A stretch of 36,144 bases of DNA, from contig NZ_JAMZGM010000036.1 in NCBI RefSeq assembly GCF_024158605.1, forward strand, positions 1-36,144, read 5' to 3'. This DNA is from Sebaldella sp. S0638 (lineage in GTDB: Bacteria > Fusobacteriota > Fusobacteriia > Fusobacteriales > Leptotrichiaceae). The notes under the pieces were generated by a model that made no database searches, had not been told where the DNA came from, and saw only the letters and a program-made list of their open reading frames with translations. Shown piece by piece: positions 24,767 to 34,260 of the stretch. Within the stretch, counting starts at the first letter, position 1. Every line of letters starts with the position of its first letter. The translations under genes were made by a program, and so were the position numbers.

Positions 24767-25711
24767 ATGGATAAGAAATTCAGGTTTTTCAGCAATATCC
24801 TTATAATTATTGCAGCAGCTATGTGGGGAATAGACGGCGTTCTTCTTACTCCGTCATATTTTTCGGTATTTCACTTTTATAACGTGGAATTTATTGTATT
24901 TGTGGCACATTTTATTCCTTTTATATTTTTAAGTATCTTTATGTTTAAAAAGTATAAATATTTAAAGGTGTTTACATTAAGTGATCTGACTTACTTTTTT
25001 CTGATTGCTCTTTTCGGAGGAGTTATCGGTACGCTTTCTATGGTAAAAGCACTGCAGCTGAGCGAGTTCAGCCAGTACAGTGTTGTCATTCTTCTTCAGA
25101 AATTACAGCCTGTTTTTGCTATTCTGCTTGCAGCTGTATTACTAAAAGAAAAGCCCGGGAAAAAGTTTTACCTTTTGGCTTTAGTAGCGGTATGTTCCAG
25201 CTATGTTCTGGCTTTTGGCTTTAAGAGCCCTTCACTTCTGGAAAAGAATAATGTACAGGCATGTTTATACTCTGTCCTTGCTGCTTTTTCTTTTGGAAGC
25301 GGTACTGTATTCGGAAGAAAAGTTCTGAATAAATATGATTTTTCCACAAGTACTTTTTACAGATTTACATTTACAGCACTGATTATGTTTGTAATACTTC
25401 TGTTCAAAAAAGATCTTGGTACTGTATATGCATTCACTGCAAATAAAAACATGGTTATTCTTGCTTTATTCATTGCATTTTTTGGTCTTTTGGCAATATT
25501 TATATACTATTTAGGGCTGAAAGGAACTTCTGCATCTGTGGCTACTCTTTGTGAGCTTGCTTTTCCGCTGACTTCAGTGGCGCTGGAAGGCATACTCAGA
25601 CACAGGATTCTCAGCCCGGTTCAGATTATTGCCGCTTTGATTCTTATTTCTTCGATTTTATATCTGAATTTTTCTAATATTAATTCCGAGGAAAAATTTG
25701 AAAAAAGCTGA
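24767..25711 (+). CDS. impX: DMT/EamA-family riboflavin transporter (ImpX-like)
   Basis: The 314-aa membrane protein has about ten TM helices in two EamA-like halves (about 5-145 and 155-305), including FSNILIIIAAAMWGIDGVLL at the start and an ending ALILISSILYLNFSNI. Start 24767 has GGGAGG ten bases upstream; a longer frame from 24725 begins inside the terminator hairpin and is unlikely. The FMN riboswitch upstream makes uptake of riboflavin or a flavin the most probable role, like ImpX of Fusobacterium nucleatum. That name is by context and recalled family resemblance. No riboflavin biosynthesis genes are in the window. Confidence 0.88.
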   Translation: MDKKFRFFSNILIIIAAAMWGIDGVLLTPSYFSVFHFYNVEFIVFVAHFIPFIFLSIFMFKKYKYLKVFTLSDLTYFFLIALFGGVIGTLSMVKALQLSEFSQYSVVILLQKLQPVFAILLAAVLLKEKPGKKFYLLALVAVCSSYVLAFGFKSPSLLEKNNVQACLYSVLAAFSFGSGTVFGRKVLNKYDFSTSTFYRFTFTALIMFVILLFKKDLGTVYAFTANKNMVILALFIAFFGLLAIFIYYLGLKGTSASVATLCELAFPLTSVALEGILRHRILSPVQIIAALILISSILYLNFSNINSEEKFEKS

Positions 25712-25734
25712 TAAATATAAAAATTTAAATCAAA

Positions 25735-25770
25735 AAACGGAGTTTTATCCCTAAAGGATCTACTCCGTTT
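25735..25770. terminator. Bidirectional terminator between impX and the HAD gene
   Basis: AAACGGAGT (25735-25743) pairs with ACTCCGTTT (25762-25770). An inner ATCC/GGAT helix closes a small loop. The minus strand has a run of six T after it (for the HAD gene). Confidence 0.8.
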
Positions 25771-25772
25771 CA

Positions 25773-26543
25773 TTATATAAGTCCTAATTTTACCAATGCT
25801 TTGTACACTCCGTCATCATCAATGGAATCTGTTACCATATCTGCATAACTTTTTAGAATATCGCTTCCGTTTCCCATAGCAATCCCTAGTTTAGAAGCCT
25901 GTAAAAGCTCTATATCATTATCCCCGTCTCCTATGGAAACTACTTCCGAGAAGTCTATACCAAGATTTTCCAAAAGAATTTTTACACCTGTCTGTTTTGA
26001 TACTGTTTTTGAGATAATGTCCACTCCCGCTTCATTCCATCTAAGGATACGCATATTATTTCTTTCTGCGGTATCTGTAAGAATATTGTCATATCTGCTT
26101 CCTGCGAATATCCACAGGCAATTTCCGGGAATATATCTCTCGCCGAGTTCCTGAGGCATGTATTCTTTATCCACGACATCCAGATCACTCATTTTTTCAG
26201 GATGTAAATTCAGATAAGTACCGTCATTATTCAAAAGTCCGTAAGAAAAATCATTTCTTTTTGCGAGATCAAACATGGCTCTTGCTCTTTCTTCGTCAAT
26301 AGTCTTATCATATACTACTTTTTCCTCATGCCATACAGTATGACCATTTAAAAATACTGCATTTTTTATTGAAAGTCTTTCAAGGTAATCATTTATTGTA
26401 TACTTAGGTCTCCCGGTTGCAATAACAGGAATTATCCCTGATTTCTCCAGTAATTTTATTGCTTTTTCCGTATTTTCCCTCATTGTGTGATCTTTTTTTG
26501 ATACAAGTGTATCATCAAAATCAAAAAATACTGCCTTTATCAT
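25773..26543 (-). CDS. Cof-type HAD-IIB phosphatase
   Basis: The 256-aa haloacid dehalogenase-type hydrolase has motif I FFDFDDTLVS (nucleophile Asp near residue 8), motif II VIATGRP, and motifs III and IV with Lys in SKTVSKQTGVK and the acid pair in SIGDGDNDIELLQASKLGIAMGNG. The cap is of the alpha/beta C2B kind. Substrates for the Cof family are diverse sugar phosphates or cofactor phosphates. The start at 26543 uses GGAGG (about eight bases before); an in-frame ATG at 26582 lacks a site and lies in the preceding terminator. It follows sepF but is separated by a terminator. Confidence 0.9.
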   Translation of the reverse strand: MIKAVFFDFDDTLVSKKDHTMRENTEKAIKLLEKSGIIPVIATGRPKYTINDYLERLSIKNAVFLNGHTVWHEEKVVYDKTIDEERARAMFDLAKRNDFSYGLLNNDGTYLNLHPEKMSDLDVVDKEYMPQELGERYIPGNCLWIFAGSRYDNILTDTAERNNMRILRWNEAGVDIISKTVSKQTGVKILLENLGIDFSEVVSIGDGDNDIELLQASKLGIAMGNGSDILKSYADMVTDSIDDDGVYKALVKLGLI

Positions 26544-26570
26544 TTTAAAGCCTCCAATGTAATTAAACAC

Positions 26571-26621
26571 AAAAAGGTTCAATCATATTAAATTTTTAAT
26601 AAAAATTGAACTATAGTTTCT
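26571..26621 (-). terminator. Terminator of the pgm-hemW-yggS-sepF operon
   Basis: On the minus strand GTTCAAT (26621-26615) pairs with ATTGAAC (26583-26577), followed by CTTTTT. The AT-rich interior (TTTTTATTAAAAA) can add pairs. It lies 36 bp after the sepF stop. Confidence 0.6.
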
Positions 26622-26656
26622 GTATTAATTTGTATAAAATTTATAAAACTTCGATT

Positions 26657-27115
26657 TTAAAAGTCTTTTTCTTCAAACATAGCGTCATCCATATCTTCAT
26701 ATCCAATTCCGCTTGGTATAATCGTAAATACTTTATCAGTAATTTTAGAGAGCTGTGCATCCATGGCATAAGCAGTTCCACTCACAAAATCTATTACCCT
26801 CTGTCCTATTTCAAAACCTAAAAATTCCAAACTAAAAGTAACCACTTTTTTCTCTTTTATGGAATCTGCAATTAATCTCGAATCCTCAAAAGTCTTCGGC
26901 CTTATTATCGATACTGAACTCACTCTCATCTTACCACCTTCTTCTCTTCTTGCACCACCAAAAATATTTACGATCTTTCGGTTTTCATCGTTTATATTAG
27001 TCTCTATAGGCTGAGATTTTATCTGTACGTGTTTCTTAGGCTCGTAGTACTCCTCTTCAAACTCGTCTTTTTCATCATAATTCATACCTATCATCTCTAA
27101 AATCTTTTTAAACAC
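26657..27115 (-). CDS. sepF: Cell division protein SepF
   Basis: The 152-aa protein has the SepF layout: a short N-terminal amphipathic helix (MFKKILEMIGM) that would tether it to the membrane, an acidic linker, and the C-terminal SepF domain (about 62-145) with VSIIRPKTFEDSRLIADSI, VVTFSLEFL and RVIDFVSGTAYAMDAQLSKI. It crosslinks FtsZ filaments at the division site. It is the last gene of the operon, 11 bp after yggS. In many Gram-positives sepF also lies beside yggS, which supports the call. Confidence 0.94.
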   Translation of the reverse strand: MFKKILEMIGMNYDEKDEFEEEYYEPKKHVQIKSQPIETNINDENRKIVNIFGGARREEGGKMRVSSVSIIRPKTFEDSRLIADSIKEKKVVTFSLEFLGFEIGQRVIDFVSGTAYAMDAQLSKITDKVFTIIPSGIGYEDMDDAMFEEKDF

Positions 27116-27126
27116 CTTTTTCCCTC

Positions 27127-27798
27127 CTATTCAAACAGCTTGCTGCCGATCCTTACTATTGTAGCACCTTCTATTAAGGCTTCCCTGTAGTCATTTGACA
27201 TTCCCATTGATAATTCATCTAAATTCAGATTATATTTTTTATTTATATCATTCTTAATCTCAAACGTTTCCCTGAAATATTTCCTTAGTTTATTTTCATC
27301 ATCTGTTAAAGGGGCCATTGTCATAAGACCTCTTATATTTACATTATCAGCTTTTATTTTAAATACGTCTGATAACTCTGATACACTAAAACCCGTTTTT
27401 GATTCTTCGTGGCTTACATTTACCTGTATCAGTACATCTACTTTTCTTCCAATTTCGCAGGCTTTTTCATTTACCTCCTCAAGTAAAGATATTGTATCTA
27501 TCGAGTGTATTAAATTAACACGCTTAATTATATACTTTATTTTATTTTTTTGCAAGCGTCCGATGAAATCCCACGTTAATTCAGGATTATCAATAGTTTT
27601 AATCTTATCTCTAAATAGCTGTGCCTTATTTTCTCCAAAATAATTAAATCCCATGTTAACTATTTTCTGATGTTCTTCAAGATCAAAATACTTTGTTACA
27701 AATAAAATTTTAACTTTTTCAGGATAAGGTGAATATTTTTTTATGTCATTTTCTATGTCGCTATAATTTTTTAAGATTTTTTCTTTATTAAGTTCCAT
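27127..27798 (-). CDS. PLP homeostasis protein (YggS/PLPBP family)
   Basis: The 223-aa fold type III barrel keeps free pyridoxal phosphate low. The PLP lysine is K36 in LFVTKYFD. The conserved FGENKAQ, WDFIGRLQKNKIK, LIHSID, QVNVSHEESKTGF, RGLMTMAP and the phosphate-binding SMGMSNDY are all visible. It lacks any separate catalytic domain. Neighbours hemW and sepF are 9 and 11 bp away, giving an operon. A GGAG ribosome site precedes the ATG. Confidence 0.94.
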   Translation of the reverse strand: MELNKEKILKNYSDIENDIKKYSPYPEKVKILFVTKYFDLEEHQKIVNMGFNYFGENKAQLFRDKIKTIDNPELTWDFIGRLQKNKIKYIIKRVNLIHSIDTISLLEEVNEKACEIGRKVDVLIQVNVSHEESKTGFSVSELSDVFKIKADNVNIRGLMTMAPLTDDENKLRKYFRETFEIKNDINKKYNLNLDELSMGMSNDYREALIEGATIVRIGSKLFE

Positions 27799-27807
27799 GC
27801 CGTCTCC

Positions 27808-28881
27808 TTATATAAATTCCACGAATACCTCATTAGCTAGCATTATACCCTTTTTGGTCAGTATTATTCTGTCTCCTGTTTTCTCAAGAAGTCCGTTTTC
27901 TATTAATTTTTCCACTCTGCTGTCAGTAAAATACTCTGTTCCGGTATCCAGAAGCCTAAGCCCCAGTATTATTTTCATTTTTTCTTTTTCAGTTTCGTCT
28001 ATCTCTTCTATACTGCTGATATCTACAGGTAATTCGCCGCTGTCTATCATTTTGTAATATTTATACAGATTTTTCAGATTTTTATATCTCCGGTCACTGC
28101 AATAACTGGATGAATTCACACCCAATCCTATGAATTCTTTATTTTCCCAGTACTTTGTATTATGTCTGGCTTTTTTCCCGGGTTTTGCAAAATTAGATAT
28201 TTCATAATGAATATATCCGGCTTTTGTCAGCTCTTCTATTATTGTTTCATACATAACTGCTTCCAGATCTGTGTCAGTCTCCTCTATAAGACCTTTTTCC
28301 CTTTGCTTCCAGAATAATGTCCCTTCTTCCCATATAAGGGAATAGATTGAAATATGATCGGGATTTATTTCCTTTATTATTCTGATATCGCTGTAAACAT
28401 CTTCAAGAGTCTGACCCGGTATTCCAAACATCAGATCTATGGTTATATTTTCAAATCCTGCTTCTCTTGCTTTTCTGTATGTCTCCAGTGCCTGAGCGGC
28501 ATTATGATTTCTCCCTGCGGTTTTCAGCACATGATCCTGAAAACTCTGTATTCCGATGCTAAGCCTGTTTATCCCGGCTTTTATATATTCCTGAAAATCT
28601 TTGATGCTGTAATCCAGTGGATTTATTTCAGCTGTCACCTCTGCATTATCTCTTATTTTCAACTCGGATAATATTCTAGCAAAGTTCCCAGCACCGATCA
28701 ATCCGGGAGTCCCCCCGCCAAAATAGACTGTATCGTAGTAGTACACCGGATACAGTCTGCTTTCCTTTATTATGTAATCTGTATATCTGTCTATTTCATG
28801 TCCCATATTTATAAATGTCCAAAAATCGCAGTAAAAACATTTTTTGTCACAAAACGGGATATGAATATATAATGCATCCAT
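27808..28881 (-). CDS. hemW: Radical SAM heme chaperone HemW (HemN-like)
   Basis: The 357-aa protein has the radical SAM cluster motif C11-xxx-C15-xx-C18 in IPFCDKKCFYCDF. GGGTPGLI and the HemN-type signature RLSIGIQSFQDHVLKTAGR are present, with a C-terminal HemN_C wing (about 285-355). HemW binds heme and hands it to proteins; this family is often misnamed coproporphyrinogen dehydrogenase. The full HemN N-terminal extension is missing, as expected of HemW. It lies 8 bp after pgm. Confidence 0.93.
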   Translation of the reverse strand: MDALYIHIPFCDKKCFYCDFWTFINMGHEIDRYTDYIIKESRLYPVYYYDTVYFGGGTPGLIGAGNFARILSELKIRDNAEVTAEINPLDYSIKDFQEYIKAGINRLSIGIQSFQDHVLKTAGRNHNAAQALETYRKAREAGFENITIDLMFGIPGQTLEDVYSDIRIIKEINPDHISIYSLIWEEGTLFWKQREKGLIEETDTDLEAVMYETIIEELTKAGYIHYEISNFAKPGKKARHNTKYWENKEFIGLGVNSSSYCSDRRYKNLKNLYKYYKMIDSGELPVDISSIEEIDETEKEKMKIILGLRLLDTGTEYFTDSRVEKLIENGLLEKTGDRIILTKKGIMLANEVFVEFI

Positions 28882-28889
28882 AAAATTAC

Positions 28890-30611
28890 CTATATTTCCA
28901 AAGTTTTTGTAAAATCTTTCATAGTTTTATCCAGTTTATCCTGCACTGCTTTTTCAGATTTTTCATTTACACTGAAATAAAACTTGATTTTCGGCTCAGT
29001 TCCTGAAGGTCTTGCCGTAATGTATGTATCATCTTCAAGAATAAACTGTATTACATTTTCCACAGGAAGATTAATATCTTTCTCTTCATTTGTTTCATAA
29101 TTATACTCTTTTTTCAGCTTAAAATCTTTTTTGATTTTTATTTTTTTATCCAGCAGTGTATCTTTTACATTTTCACGAAGATCTGTCATAAGGGCTCCCA
29201 TTTTTTCTATCCCGTCTTTTCCAGCGAGAGTCACCGATTCTATTCCTTCAAGATAAAAACCATGTTTTTCATAGAATTTTTCCAGCTCTTCTGGAATACT
29301 TGTACCTTCTGAATGATAAAAAGCCGCCATTTCTGCTATAATAAGGCTTGTTACTATGGCATCCTTATCTCTTGCATGTGTACCTATAAGATAACCGTAG
29401 CTCTCCTCAAAGCCGAACAGATATGTTCCGTCGATTTCCTTTGATTCAAACTGTCTTATTTTTTCACCTATATACTTGAAACCTGTAAGTGTCTTAATCA
29501 CTCCTACATTTTCTGCAGCTCCTATTTTATCTATCATTGGTGTAGAAACTACTGTTGTTATTACCTTTGCGTTAGACGGAATATTCTTTTTATTATTTAA
29601 CAAATATTGCAAAATCAAAAGTCCCATTTGATTCCCGTTTGGATAATACCATTCTCCGGCTTTTGTTTTTACAGCTATTCCAATTCTGTCTGCATCAGGA
29701 TCATTTGCCATTACAAGGTTAGCCCCTATACTGTCTGCGAGCTTTATTCCCAATTCAAAAACAGGTTTTTCTTCAGGATTGGCATACTTTACAGTAGGAA
29801 AAGTCCCGTCAGGCTCTATCTGCTCTTTTACAGCGGTTACATCAAAATTCAGTTCTCCCAGCACTCTCATTACAGGTCTTCCCCCTGTACCATGAAGCGG
29901 TGTGTAAACTATTTTGAAATTTTCTTTTCCTTTTATATCTTTATTTATTACCTGAGTTTTTATTGCATCTATGTATAAGTCGTCTATTTTTTCATCTAAA
30001 ACAATAATAAGTCCTTTTTCTTTGGCTTCTTTTTCTGACATAAGCTTAATCTCATCAAAGCCATTTATTTTATTTACTTCATTAACTATTCCAGAAGCAT
30101 GAGGTTCTACTACCTGAGCACCATCTTCCCAATATGCTTTATATCCGTTATATTCTACCGGATTATGACTCGCAGTAACTACTACTCCAGCCATACATCC
30201 CATTTCTCTTACACCAAACGAAAGTTCCGGTGTTGATCTGAGACTTTTATAAATATATGCTTTTATTCCATTGCCTGCCATAACTCTCGCTGTATTCATC
30301 GCATATTCCACAGAACCAATTCTACAGTCATGTGCTATTATTATCCCTTTTTTTACAGCTTCTTCCTTATTCACTGACATCATATAGTTCGCCAGTCCCT
30401 GAGTTGCTTTTCTTATCACATATTTATTAATTCTGTTAGTTCCTACTCCTCTGATCCCTCTGATTCCACCTGTACCAAATGTAAGATCCTTATAAAATCT
30501 TTCCTCTATTTCTTTGGCGTCATCTTTTATATTCTCCAATTCCTTTTTGTCTTCCTCATCAATAAAGTCTGAATGAAGCCACTCGTTATATCTTTGAATA
30601 TAATTTTCCAT
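28890..30611 (-). CDS. pgm: Phosphoglucomutase/phosphomannomutase (alpha-D-phosphohexomutase)
   Basis: The 573-aa enzyme interconverts hexose 1- and 6-phosphates. The phosphoserine is S148 in TASHNPVEYNGYKAYW, the metal loop is DPDADRIGIAV, the sugar loop is FGFEESYGYLIG and the phosphate loop RPSGTEPKIKF. Length and the N-terminal helix fit the Firmicutes PgcA-type branch. Start at 30611 (MENYIQRYNE) is set by GGAGG nine bases before; the longer frame from 30656 has no site. It opens the operon with hemW, yggS and sepF. With the malB-malH genes it could route glucose 6-phosphate into polysaccharide synthesis. Confidence 0.94.
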   Translation of the reverse strand: MENYIQRYNEWLHSDFIDEEDKKELENIKDDAKEIEERFYKDLTFGTGGIRGIRGVGTNRINKYVIRKATQGLANYMMSVNKEEAVKKGIIIAHDCRIGSVEYAMNTARVMAGNGIKAYIYKSLRSTPELSFGVREMGCMAGVVVTASHNPVEYNGYKAYWEDGAQVVEPHASGIVNEVNKINGFDEIKLMSEKEAKEKGLIIVLDEKIDDLYIDAIKTQVINKDIKGKENFKIVYTPLHGTGGRPVMRVLGELNFDVTAVKEQIEPDGTFPTVKYANPEEKPVFELGIKLADSIGANLVMANDPDADRIGIAVKTKAGEWYYPNGNQMGLLILQYLLNNKKNIPSNAKVITTVVSTPMIDKIGAAENVGVIKTLTGFKYIGEKIRQFESKEIDGTYLFGFEESYGYLIGTHARDKDAIVTSLIIAEMAAFYHSEGTSIPEELEKFYEKHGFYLEGIESVTLAGKDGIEKMGALMTDLRENVKDTLLDKKIKIKKDFKLKKEYNYETNEEKDINLPVENVIQFILEDDTYITARPSGTEPKIKFYFSVNEKSEKAVQDKLDKTMKDFTKTLEI

Positions 30612-30845
30612 GTTATCCTCCTGAATTCTAATTCTCTTTCTTTTTAATTCTACCACATTTTTATGAATCTACAAAGATTTTTATAGTTCAAAAAATAAAA
30701 TGAAAGCTGCCCCTGCTTTTCCCGTTTATTTCTTCTCTGCTTTTCCCTTGTATTTATCACTTTTTCTTAAATGTCTGTAAAAATTATTCTATATAGTTTT
30801 CATGCGCAGCACCCTGTTTACTTAATTTTTTTATGATTAAAATAA
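30612..30845. other. Spacer upstream of pgm
   Basis: No coding frame with a ribosome site is apparent. An 11-nt direct repeat CTGCTTTTCCC is at 30713-30723 and 30737-30747. A weak pgm promoter (TTGTAG-16-TAGAAT, minus strand, -10 at 30652-30647) may lie here. Confidence 0.4.
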
Positions 30846-30881
30846 AAACGGACTTTTCACTATTACATAAAAAATCCGTTT
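30846..30881 (-). terminator. Terminator of malB-malH
   Basis: AAACGGA (30846-30852) pairs with TCCGTTT (30875-30881), extended inside by four A-T pairs after one mismatch. On the minus strand it is followed by a short T tract. It lies 49 bp after the malH stop. Confidence 0.7.
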
Positions 30882-30930
30882 CTGTTTTAGAAATTGAAAT
30901 ATTCTTAATTTTTTGCGGGTTATATACTTA

Positions 30931-32262
<1,332 letters not shown>

Positions 32263-32337
32263 TTATTCCTCCTAAATTTTTTTTATAAATTAATTTTTTG
32301 TCTCAAAATTTTTACAATATGCTCATTTTTATATGTT

Positions 32338-33909
32338 CTATTCTTTTATCAGTGCTTCAAACCGTTCTCTTACCTGAGGTACTGATAAACCTACCACTAT
32401 CTGAAATGCTTTTCCGTTCCTTACTACACCGTGTGCCCCGCCTTCTCTGAAAGCAGCATCTGATTTTACCATTGCTTCGTCATTTACGCTTACTCTCAGT
32501 CTTGTTGCACAGTTATTAACTTCCTGAATATTCTCTTTTCCTCCGAGAGCATCTAGAAATATCAATGCCTGATCCATAAATGCATCTTTAGTGTTAAGTT
32601 CCCCTTTTTTAGCTTTGTAATCCACTTTTGAATAAAGTTTTACTTCCGCATCTTCTTCTTCACGTCCCGGTGTTGCAATATTGAATTTTAGTATAAGAAA
32701 TCTGAATACAAAAAAGTATATTACAGTAAATATTAATCCTATTATTATCTGGGCAAATACAGTCCCTGAATGATTCTTAAACAGCGGGATCCAGTTTTGC
32801 GTCATTATTTCTATAAGTCCTCCGCCCATATTTCCTACTACACCGAAAGCATACATTACAGTGGCCATTGTAGCTGCCAGTACGGCATGCACTGCAAATA
32901 ATGCCGGCGCTATAAATAAAAACGTGAATTCAAGCGGTTCTGTGATACCTGCTACTATAGCTGTCAAAGTTGCCGACACAAGGAGACCCAGAACCATTTT
33001 TTTCTTTTCAGGCTTGGCAGTAACATATATTGCAGCTGCTATTCCCGGAATACCAAATATTTTTGAATTCCCGTGCAGTGCAAATCCTCCCTGAGGAAAC
33101 AGATTCTTTACCGGCTCTGTTGCTGCTGCAAACTGCGGAAGATGCTCTGCCCAGTATTTTGCAATACCGCCTTCCACCACAGCAGGGCCAAATATAAACG
33201 GACCGTATATAAAGTGATGAAGACCTGTAGGTATGAGTATTCTTTCCAAAAATGTATAAAGCCATACACCAAGTAACTGTGATGATATCAGAAATCCCTG
33301 CATCGAAGCTATCAGATTCTGAATTACAGGCCATACAAGTGCTGTAATCAAAGCACATGGTATCATAGCAAAAAACGCTATTATTGCTACAAATGACGAC
33401 CCCTGAAATATTCCCAGAAAATCTGGAAGCTTCGTATCAAAATATCTGTTATGTATGGCTATAATAATAGCTGATATTGCTATAGCCCCTACTATGCTGG
33501 TATCAAGTGTTTTTATTCCTGCTATATCAGTAAGACCGCTTACTCCTCCTATATCCTGAGTCATATCCACTCCGAATCTTCCGCCCCATAAAGTAAGTAT
33601 AGCACTTAGAAAGTAATTAAATGTAAGATACGACACCAATGTTTCCAAACATGCTCTTGCATGTGCTTTTTTTGCCAGTCCTATAGGAAGTCCCACTGCG
33701 AATAACAGAGGCATCTGCCTGAAAACTGTCCATCCTCCTTCTTCTATCACCTGAAATATTTTGTACCATAGATGACCGGGAGTTGCCATAGCTCCAAATA
33801 TATCCTGATTTTTGAATAATATTGTGAGCCCTACAACCATACCGGCAAAAGCAAACAACATTACCGGCGTAAACATTGCTCCTCCAAATCTCTGTAAATG
33901 TTTTAACAT
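32338..33909 (-). CDS. malB: PTS alpha-glucoside transporter EIICB (MalB-like)
   Basis: The 523-aa protein couples uptake and phosphorylation of maltose-type alpha-glucosides. The IIC membrane domain (about 1-420) has roughly 8-10 TM segments with FIYGPFIFGPAVVEGGIAKYW and ALHGNSKIFGIPGIAAAIY, and GITEPLEFTFLFIAP, the PTS glucose/glucoside signature. The IIB domain (about 435-523) has the phosphorylated Cys467 in NNCATRLRVSV. EIIA is not fused and must come from elsewhere. It precedes malH, which would split the phosphorylated product. The ATG has GAGGTGG upstream. Confidence 0.94.
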   Translation of the reverse strand: MLKHLQRFGGAMFTPVMLFAFAGMVVGLTILFKNQDIFGAMATPGHLWYKIFQVIEEGGWTVFRQMPLLFAVGLPIGLAKKAHARACLETLVSYLTFNYFLSAILTLWGGRFGVDMTQDIGGVSGLTDIAGIKTLDTSIVGAIAISAIIIAIHNRYFDTKLPDFLGIFQGSSFVAIIAFFAMIPCALITALVWPVIQNLIASMQGFLISSQLLGVWLYTFLERILIPTGLHHFIYGPFIFGPAVVEGGIAKYWAEHLPQFAAATEPVKNLFPQGGFALHGNSKIFGIPGIAAAIYVTAKPEKKKMVLGLLVSATLTAIVAGITEPLEFTFLFIAPALFAVHAVLAATMATVMYAFGVVGNMGGGLIEIMTQNWIPLFKNHSGTVFAQIIIGLIFTVIYFFVFRFLILKFNIATPGREEEDAEVKLYSKVDYKAKKGELNTKDAFMDQALIFLDALGGKENIQEVNNCATRLRVSVNDEAMVKSDAAFREGGAHGVVRNGKAFQIVVGLSVPQVRERFEALIKE

Positions 33910-34011
33910 ACTACCACCTCTAAAAAGTTTTATTATATTATTTTAAAATTAATTAATATATAATTTTATAGTTAATGTTTCATTTTTATTCGATTTGTGA
34001 TTTTCAATTTT

Positions 34012-34040
34012 AGTCTACCTTTATTTTATTATTCTGTCAA
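34012..34040 (-). promoter_or_regulatory. Possible promoter of malB-malH
   Basis: On the minus strand TTGACA (34040-34035), a 17-bp spacer and TAGACT (34017-34012). The leader to the malB ATG is about 95 nt and AT-rich. I saw no catabolite-response element of good match. Confidence 0.55.
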
Positions 34041-34148
34041 TGACCAAAACCTAAAATTATTTTTATATATTTAAATAATGATTATTTTTAAATTTGTTAT
34101 AAATAAATAAAAAATAAATCGAAAAGAAAATAATTTACGAATTAATTT

Positions 34149-34177
34149 TTGTTTTTCTTCGTCAAAAATGATATAAT
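34149..34177 (+). promoter_or_regulatory. Promoter of the Rep-like gene
   Basis: TTGTTT (34149-34154), a 17-bp spacer and TATAAT (34172-34177) give a start near 34184, about 77 nt before the ATG. Confidence 0.6.
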
Positions 34178-34260
34178 TAGTAAAAATTGTATTTTTGAAT
34201 ATTTTTTTGATAGAAAATAATAATAAAAAATTTCGTTTTTCTTTTACTGGTGAGGTGTTT

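Noticed and set aside
27808-28881. Oxygen-independent coproporphyrinogen III oxidase (HemN)
   Set aside because: Length, the start right at the cluster motif and the absence of the HemN N-terminal extension indicate HemW.
29607-29978. 123-aa plus-strand frame inside pgm
   Set aside because: It is antisense to a well-conserved enzyme, has no ribosome site and no recognisable protein pattern. The same applies to the other antisense frames in trp, malB and glcD.
30713-30747. Two 11-nt copies of CTGCTTTTCCC as a start of a repeat array or iteron set
   Set aside because: Only two copies, 24 bp apart, with no third and no associated gene or symmetry.
34041-34260. Iterons or an origin next to the Rep-like gene
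   Set aside because: The region is very AT-rich, but I found no set of repeated 15-25 bp units and no DnaA-box cluster by eye.
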